Assembly (NCBI RefSeq): GCF_002878395.1 | Contig: NC_061121.1 | Coordinates: 48,954,126 to 49,018,125, forward strand | DNA length: 64,000 nt | Origin: Capsicum annuum | Lineage: Eukaryota > Streptophyta > Magnoliopsida > Solanales > Solanaceae | Direction: 5' to 3' | Part shown: positions 58,770 through 64,000 of the stretch, one piece after another | Layout: every line of letters begins with the position of its first letter | Numbering within the stretch: position 1 is the stretch's first letter | The notes under the pieces: model-generated | What the model was told of the DNA's origin: nothing | Databases searched by the model: none | The model's input: only the letters and a program-made list of their open reading frames with translations | Made by a program: the position numbers and the translations under genes

Positions 58770-58932
58770 TGGGCGATGGTGAAATAATCCCCAACTTGTC
58801 AACAAGGGATCGATGAACTGGTTCACAAAGGGGCTTTGTAAACACATCAGCCAATTAAGCAATTAAAGGAAATAAGCCCGACAAGGTATTGTTGCCAAAC
58901 GAAAAGGCAATCCAGTTTGACATGTTTCGTGC
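58770..58932 (-). pseudogene. Copia RNase H, C-terminal part
   Basis: Minus strand reads TKHVKLDCLFVWQQYLVGLI and then, after one frame break, ADVFTKPLCEPVHRSLVDKL and GIISPSPNLRG, the standard end of a copia polyprotein. It continues the frame cut at 61514. Confidence 0.85.
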
Positions 58933-61513
58933 TGTAATACCCCGCACTTTTCCTAGCTTAAAACCGTCCCTAGAATGTCAAAGATTTTCTTCAAAGATGA
59001 ATACCTTTTTTTCATGCGGTATTTTTTAGATTTAGACTTTCTATTGTGTGAAAAATTGAATAAGCTTTCCATCGATACCAAATTCGTCCAAATCCGATAC
59101 TCGATTAAGGAGTTAAAGCATTTTTAAGTTGACAGTGTCCCACCTGAGCAACCATCACGTCGCGGTGAAGGACAATTTCATAATTTTCAATTCCAGTAGA
59201 CCATCGCGATATTGACGGATCACGAAGAGGTCCATTTTCCCATTTGTTAATTTCCAGTAGTCCGACACTATAGTGGCGCGTCGCGCCGAAGGCCAAAATG
59301 GCACTCCCATAGGGCACCGTGATGGTGGCATATCGCATTGAAGTTCCAGGTCCCAATTGTCAAAATTCAGTGGGACAACGCAATAGCTCCGCGTCACGAA
59401 GGACCCCAATTTTCCAATTGTCAAATTTCAGTGAGCCACCGCGATAGTGACGCGTCGCGGTGGCCCATTAAATCGGGACCCCAGTTACGTTTTTTCAGCT
59501 TCGTTTAGGAGTTTAAAGAGGGAACTTTGGACTATTTCCAAGCTCCCAATCCTTCCAAACATAAGATTTAATCTTATTCTAAGCACCTTATGTTCATTAT
59601 TAACCATTCTCTTCAAAAGCAAAAACCCTAGAAACCAAAAACCCCTTCTCCAAGAAACCAAATTCCACCATAGATTCTCCAAGAAAGCTTCAAATTGAGG
59701 ATTCCCAAGAAAAGATATTCAAGAACTCCAAGAACTCATCTTCAAAAGCATCATAGGAATCCAAGATTCAAGATTTTCATCTAATATCATCAATTAAGGT
59801 ATGTGGGATTTTTCAACAAAGATCTCATTTCATCCTTGTGCCCAAACTTAGTTTTCAATCACAAATTTACATGATTTTGAATGAGATTCGAATTAGGGTT
59901 CATACCCATTATTGTTATTTACAAAGTTGTGAGATTTTGAGATATTTTAAAGATGAATTGCATGTCTATTTTCATATTTTCATGCCTATTATAGCAAATT
60001 ACAGATTTTGAGATCAATTATCATTGTTTTCATTATCAAGCATGATTATTATAATGTTTTGACATGAGTTTGATACATGGGTTATTACCCTAAGATTGAA
60101 TATTATTATTTCAAGAAAGATGATGTTTCAAGCATCTTATGAGCAGATTATTTACAGATTTTCTGAAAAAGCTTTGATCTTTTGATCCTCAGTTTAGCTA
60201 TGGAATAGACTTTACAGATTTATTACAGATTACAAAAAGAAAAATAGCTTTATTTAAAGATTTATTCAGATAAATGCATAACTGGTTTCATAATAAATCC
60301 TTATGCGAGTTTTAAAGTGGATTTCCACGAGATGAGCGCAACAAATTAAAGAGAGTATTATTTAGCATCAAATTGGATATGATTCCAAGGTCTCATGCCC
60401 CAAACTACGTGCCACGATAGGAATGAGATTAAGTGCCCATAGTAGGCAGAGTTGTGATCACTTAAGCTGAGGTTATACTCCCTGGCAAGAGAATGACACC
60501 TCTTCCCAACGTGAGGTTTTTCCTTAGGAGGATGAGACATTGGACTCCATGTTAACTCACATGATTTATGTCGGTTAGAAGAACCTCCCTTGCAGAATAG
60601 TTTTTCCCTAAAAGTTTAAAAGCCTGACAACACTGATTTTAAGATAAAGTATTTTCTCTAATAGAAAAGAACAACTGAAAAGCTTTTAGAAAACTAGGTG
60701 TAAAGGCTCACGAATTTATTCAGACTATGCTTTATAGAAAGACTTTGGCTATAGTTTTTAGCTTTCAGATCTCAGATTTAAGAGTGAGTCCTTTCTACAC
60801 TTTGACAGTATGATTTAAAGAGAGAATACAACTATAGCTTATAGAACTAAGCGTTATGAATCACAAGATTTATACAGTATGTTTTATCATTCATGATTTA
60901 TCATTTTCAACTTTCAGATATTCCAGCTTATGTGAGTCATTTACATTTAACATGCATTGTTTTATAAATGATGATGATGAGATGATGTTTTACTTATATA
61001 TTTCACCTCATATACTCAGTACATCCTCAAAGTACTAATCCACATATACGTTTATGTGCTACATTATCTCATAATGTAGGTACAAGTTATAGCATGTTCA
61101 GTCAGAATCAGCCAGTTGCAGATTCCAGCCAGCAGATGATAAGTACTCATATTTCGGGGATCTTAGTTAGATGTTATTTATGTACTTTACTTCCTTACTC
61201 TCATGTATTGATTAGTGATAGTTAAGGTCGCGTCCTAGCTATCTATAGATAGTATAGTAGAGGCTTCACAGATATCAGTTAGGGTCAGTTATGTATTTTC
61301 AGACCCTTTTTCAGACCTTATCAGAATGTAAAAGTTGTATCAGTATTGTATTTCCAGAGATTCCACCATTATTATATTTTCGTGCTGTAAACTCAGTCAT
61401 TTTATACATAATATTGAGTTGCTTATGAGTTATGCCAGTAGAAGGGTTAGCTTGGATCACTTATGGTCCTAAGCACCGTTTGACGTCTTGGGATAGATTT
61501 TTGGGGCGTTACA
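58933..61513 (+). repeat. Solo Ty3/gypsy LTR in copia RNase H
   Basis: Begins TGTAATACCCC and ends GGGGCGTTACA, 2581 bp. Flanks CGTGC (58928-58932) and GGTGC (61514-61518) are a 5-bp target duplication with one mismatch. Same family as 17178 and the array LTRs. Hairpin-unit array at about 59145-59470, donor-like AAGGTATGT at 59796, acceptor-like CATAATGTAG at 61070-61079. Confidence 0.93.
59435..59464. repeat. Perfect GC-rich hairpin in the LTR
   Basis: GCCACCGCGA (59435-59444) and TCGCGGTGGC (59455-59464) form a perfect 10-bp stem with a 10-nt loop. It is the last and best unit of an array of about five units of roughly 60 bp. Confidence 0.85.
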
Positions 61514-61800
61514 GGTGCGTTCATGAAAGACTAAATTTTTGGTGATGTGTATATCCGCTAGGCTATCTGAGTGAAGAGGAACAGGGAAGGGTGAAGGAAC
61601 ACCAAGATCATCAAGCAATCGAACCATCCATATGATTTCTGATACAACCCTCCCAATAGGGCAGTACTCAACTTCAACAAAAGAAAGAGACACCAAAGAC
61701 TATTTTTTAGATTTATAGGAAATAGGTGAACCGCTAAGAGTGATGTAATAATCACTGATTGATTACCTGGTGTTCGGGCATCGCTTTCAATTTGAGTCAC
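61514..61800 (-). pseudogene. Copia RNase H, N-terminal part
   Basis: Minus strand 61469-61696 includes SLSFVEVEYCPIGRVVSEII, MVRLLDDLGVPSPFPVPLHS and DSLADIHITKNLVFHERT, the copia RNase H core; its last codons enter the inserted LTR after HERT. The overlapping frame at 61558-61800 shows a frameshift upstream. Confidence 0.85.
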
Positions 61801-62040
61801 AAAAGGAAATTAAATCAAAAGATGAACCAGAAGCAAAGAAAATACCCAAACCAGAATCTAAGAGTAGATAATGAAGACATCTTAAAGCTGCATCAAAATG
61901 GGATTATCGTAGGTATTGCATGAATTGACTAAGATATTGTACTGCAAATGAGAGGTCTGGCGTGTATGGGTGAGAAAATTTAATTATCCCAGTATCATTC
62001 GATACACAGTCGGGTTAGGTAAAAGATCCCCTTCATCAAT

Positions 62041-62800
62041 TCAAAGCCTTGTGGTTGGATCCAAAGGAGAAGAAACCAACTTGGAGTCAATGCAACCAAA
62101 CTCATTCAACAAATCTAAGGAAAATTTTCTCTGTCCCAAAATAATACCCTGAGGCTCTCTAGTGATTCCCATTCCTAAGAAATAGTGAGTAGCATCTAGA
62201 CCATTTATTTTAAACTCAAAACTGAGAAACGACTTAAGATAATCATGCTTTGAAGAATCGTCCCCTGATAGTAGGATGTCATCAGCATAAACTGCTAGTA
62301 TTGATACTCTTTTTTTAACTTTCTTGAAGAAGAGTGAATAGTCATTGAAAGAGTGTGAACATCCTTTAAAATTCAAAACAACAGTTAGGCGAGCATACTA
62401 TTGCCTTGAATATTGACACAAACCATATAGGGATTTCATAAGCTTACATACATATGATGGACTAGGTGCGTGCGTTCCAAATAGGAAACCTCATATAGAC
62501 CTCTTTCTGCAAAACACTATATAGGAAGGCATTATTGACATCTAATTGTGAAATATGCCAATTTTTCATTACTGCAACAACCAAAAGACATCGAATAGAT
62601 GTCATTTTAACGACAGGTGAATAGGTCTCGGTGAATTTTATACCCTCTCTTTGAATGTCCCTCCTTAAAACTAGTCATGCCTTGAATATTTCAATTATCT
62701 CATCTTATTTGTACATAATTGTATGGACCCATTTTCAGGGCATTGCCTTCTTACCCATAGGTAATTAAGCTATATCTCACATATTATTTGCTTCAAGTGT
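62041..62800 (-). pseudogene. Copia reverse transcriptase
   Basis: The 62041-62376 open frame (111 codons) has VSILAVYADDILLSGDD, with the Y-A-D-D active site intact, and FKINGLDATHYFLGMGI. Upstream to about 62800 other RT motifs are legible but broken, including a region equivalent to the first catalytic Asp ([13 protein letters not shown], about 62520-62545). Confidence 0.88.
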
Positions 62801-62883
62801 CTCAAATTCCTTGGCCGTGGAAATCTGCCATCTAGGATATAAACTTGCTTGGGAGAAAGAAGTGGTCTTGGTGATAAAGAAAC

Positions 62884-63294
62884 TTAATTTAGAAGAGACT
62901 GATTAGTGCAGAAAAGATCAGAGAAAGAAAAAGAAGAAGGAGAAAGAAGAGTATCAAAATAGTGTTGGGTGTGGTCAGTAAGAATGACTGAATTACAAAT
63001 ATAGTCATTTAGATATTTAGGAGGAGGATGAACTCTTGAAGATTTTTTGTTGGATACAGATTGTGATTGAGTAACAAGAAGTACTATCTCCTGATGTGAC
63101 TTGGAGAAAGAAAAAATGAGTTGGACTAGCAGGTGATAGAGTAGGGAATCTGAGCTATCTGATAGGAGATCATCAAGAGTGGAAAAAGGTTTTGTAAAAT
63201 CAGCAATAAGTTGACTGAGAGGAAAATTAGGAAGGGTAGAAGAAACATTTGAAAAAGAATAGATGTTTTCATGGAAAACTACATCCCTTGACAC
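62884..63294 (-). pseudogene. Copia integrase-RT linker
   Basis: A 136-codon open frame starting SRDVVFHENIYSFSNVSS, the usual phrase after the copia integrase, followed by a Ser-rich variable linker with HPPPKYLNDYICN just before RT. Confidence 0.8.
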
Positions 63295-63299
63295 AAAAA

Positions 63300-64000
63300 A
63301 AAATTGTAGACAAATCTAAAACCTTGTATCCTTTTTTTCTTTCTTCCCAAAAGAATATCCGAAGAACACACACTTGATTGATCGAGGGTCCATTTTTAAC
63401 CTATCAAAGATAAAGTAGAGGCATAACAAATACAAACAAAACACCTTAAAAAAGAATAGTTAGGTGCATGTCCAAATAATAGCTCATAAGGAGTTTTCAT
63501 GTTAAAAAGTTTAGAAGGAAATCTATTGATCAAAAAAGTTGCAGGCAAAAGGCACTCTCACCAAAAATGTGGTAGAAGTTTGGATTGTAAGAGAAGAGCT
63601 CTACAAACTTCTAACAAATGTCGGTGCTTTCTTTTCAATATTCTATTTTGTTATGGAGAGGAACCATATGACATTTGATGTATCATACCTACAGAAAGTA
63701 GGAAATTAGAGACTACCTAATTCTAGAGCATTATTACTTCTAAGAATTTTAACTTTAGTGTGAAATTGTGTTTGAGTCATAACCAAAAATTGTTTAAAGA
63801 CAATAAAAGCATGAGATTTGGTGCTTAAAAGAAAAGTCCATGTTGCTCTACTATGATCATCTACAATGGTGAGAAAATATCTAAATCCATCATGTGTTGG
63901 AGTTTTATAAAGACCCCATATGTCAACATGTATGAGATTAAATATATGTTTAGACTTTGGGATACTGGATGAATAAGGTAACTTAGTTTGTCTAGCCTTT
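63300..64000 (-). pseudogene. Copia integrase, partial at window edge
   Basis: Minus-strand fragments include [12 protein letters not shown] (about 63475), a YNIEKK-type run, and VKILRSNNALE (about 63725-63755), where the catalytic Asp of the usual R-S-D-N-G motif has become Asn. Several stops. The frame leaves the window. Confidence 0.8.

Larger units (their letters stand above)
58390..64000 (-). mobile_element. Second Ty1/copia element, 5' end outside the window
   Basis: On the minus strand the order from the window edge inward is integrase (63300-64000), integrase-RT linker (62884-63294), RT (62041-62800), RNase H (61514-61800, then 58770-58932) and 3' LTR. A solo gypsy LTR (58933-61513) sits in RNase H. 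It lies about 270 bp downstream of the MLP polyA signal, tail to tail with that gene. It is not the same lineage as the copia element at 13850: RT and RNase H differ throughout and there is no third frame. Confidence 0.87.

Noticed and set aside
59105..59424. Two overlapping minus-strand open frames
   Set aside because: They fall in the GC-rich hairpin-unit array of the solo LTR; repetition keeps the frames open without coding meaning.

Overview
The window is plant nuclear DNA made almost entirely of transposable elements, AT-rich, with one intact gene. I infer Solanaceae, possibly a large-genome member such as Capsicum. The grounds are the style of the Ty3/gypsy LTRs (start TGTAACACCCC, end GGGGCGTTACA), a SIRE-like Ty1/copia element, a gag-protease element of a kind I associate with this family, and a two-exon major latex protein (MLP) gene. 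No database was consulted. There is a 100-N assembly gap at 53998-54097.

Layout. 1-5522: 3' part of a decayed Ty3/gypsy element on the + strand with its 3' LTR. 5589-8653: a 3 kb inverted repeat with two arms of about 1.5 kb and a 41-nt spacer. 8810-12010: a patchwork of degenerate direct repeats with two broken copies of a small coiled-coil/poly-Asn gene and arrays of a 21-bp palindromic minisatellite. 12733-13536: a Tourist-like fragment and a hAT-type MITE with a perfect 8-bp target duplication. 13850-42892: one Ty1/copia element on the minus strand, grown to 29 kb by two insertions. These are a solo gypsy LTR (17178-19542) and a tandem gypsy array LTR-internal-LTR-internal-LTR (21276-38829) lodged in reverse transcriptase. 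43498-52759: a gag/protease-type element on the minus strand, split by a gypsy LTR (44493-49919) that is itself split by another LTR (44691-47928). 53760-54556: a foldback element containing the assembly gap. 56190-58121: the MLP gene, with TATA box, two exons, a MITE-filled intron and a polyA signal. 58390-64000: a second Ty1/copia element on the minus strand, split in RNase H by a solo gypsy LTR (58933-61513).

The only gene likely to make a cellular protein is the MLP gene (153 aa). All retroelement reading frames carry stops, frameshifts or deletions. Target duplications and reading frames that resume across insertions give a clear order of events: copia and gag-protease elements first, gypsy LTR elements inside them, then loss of gypsy interiors to solo LTRs, unequal recombination to the tandem array, and small later insertions.

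The least-explained items are the 3 kb inverted repeat with outward-facing coding remnants, the coiled-coil/Asn gene pair beside palindromic 21-bp arrays, the hairpin-unit arrays in the gypsy LTRs, and a 370-bp foreign insert in a TA tract of one LTR.
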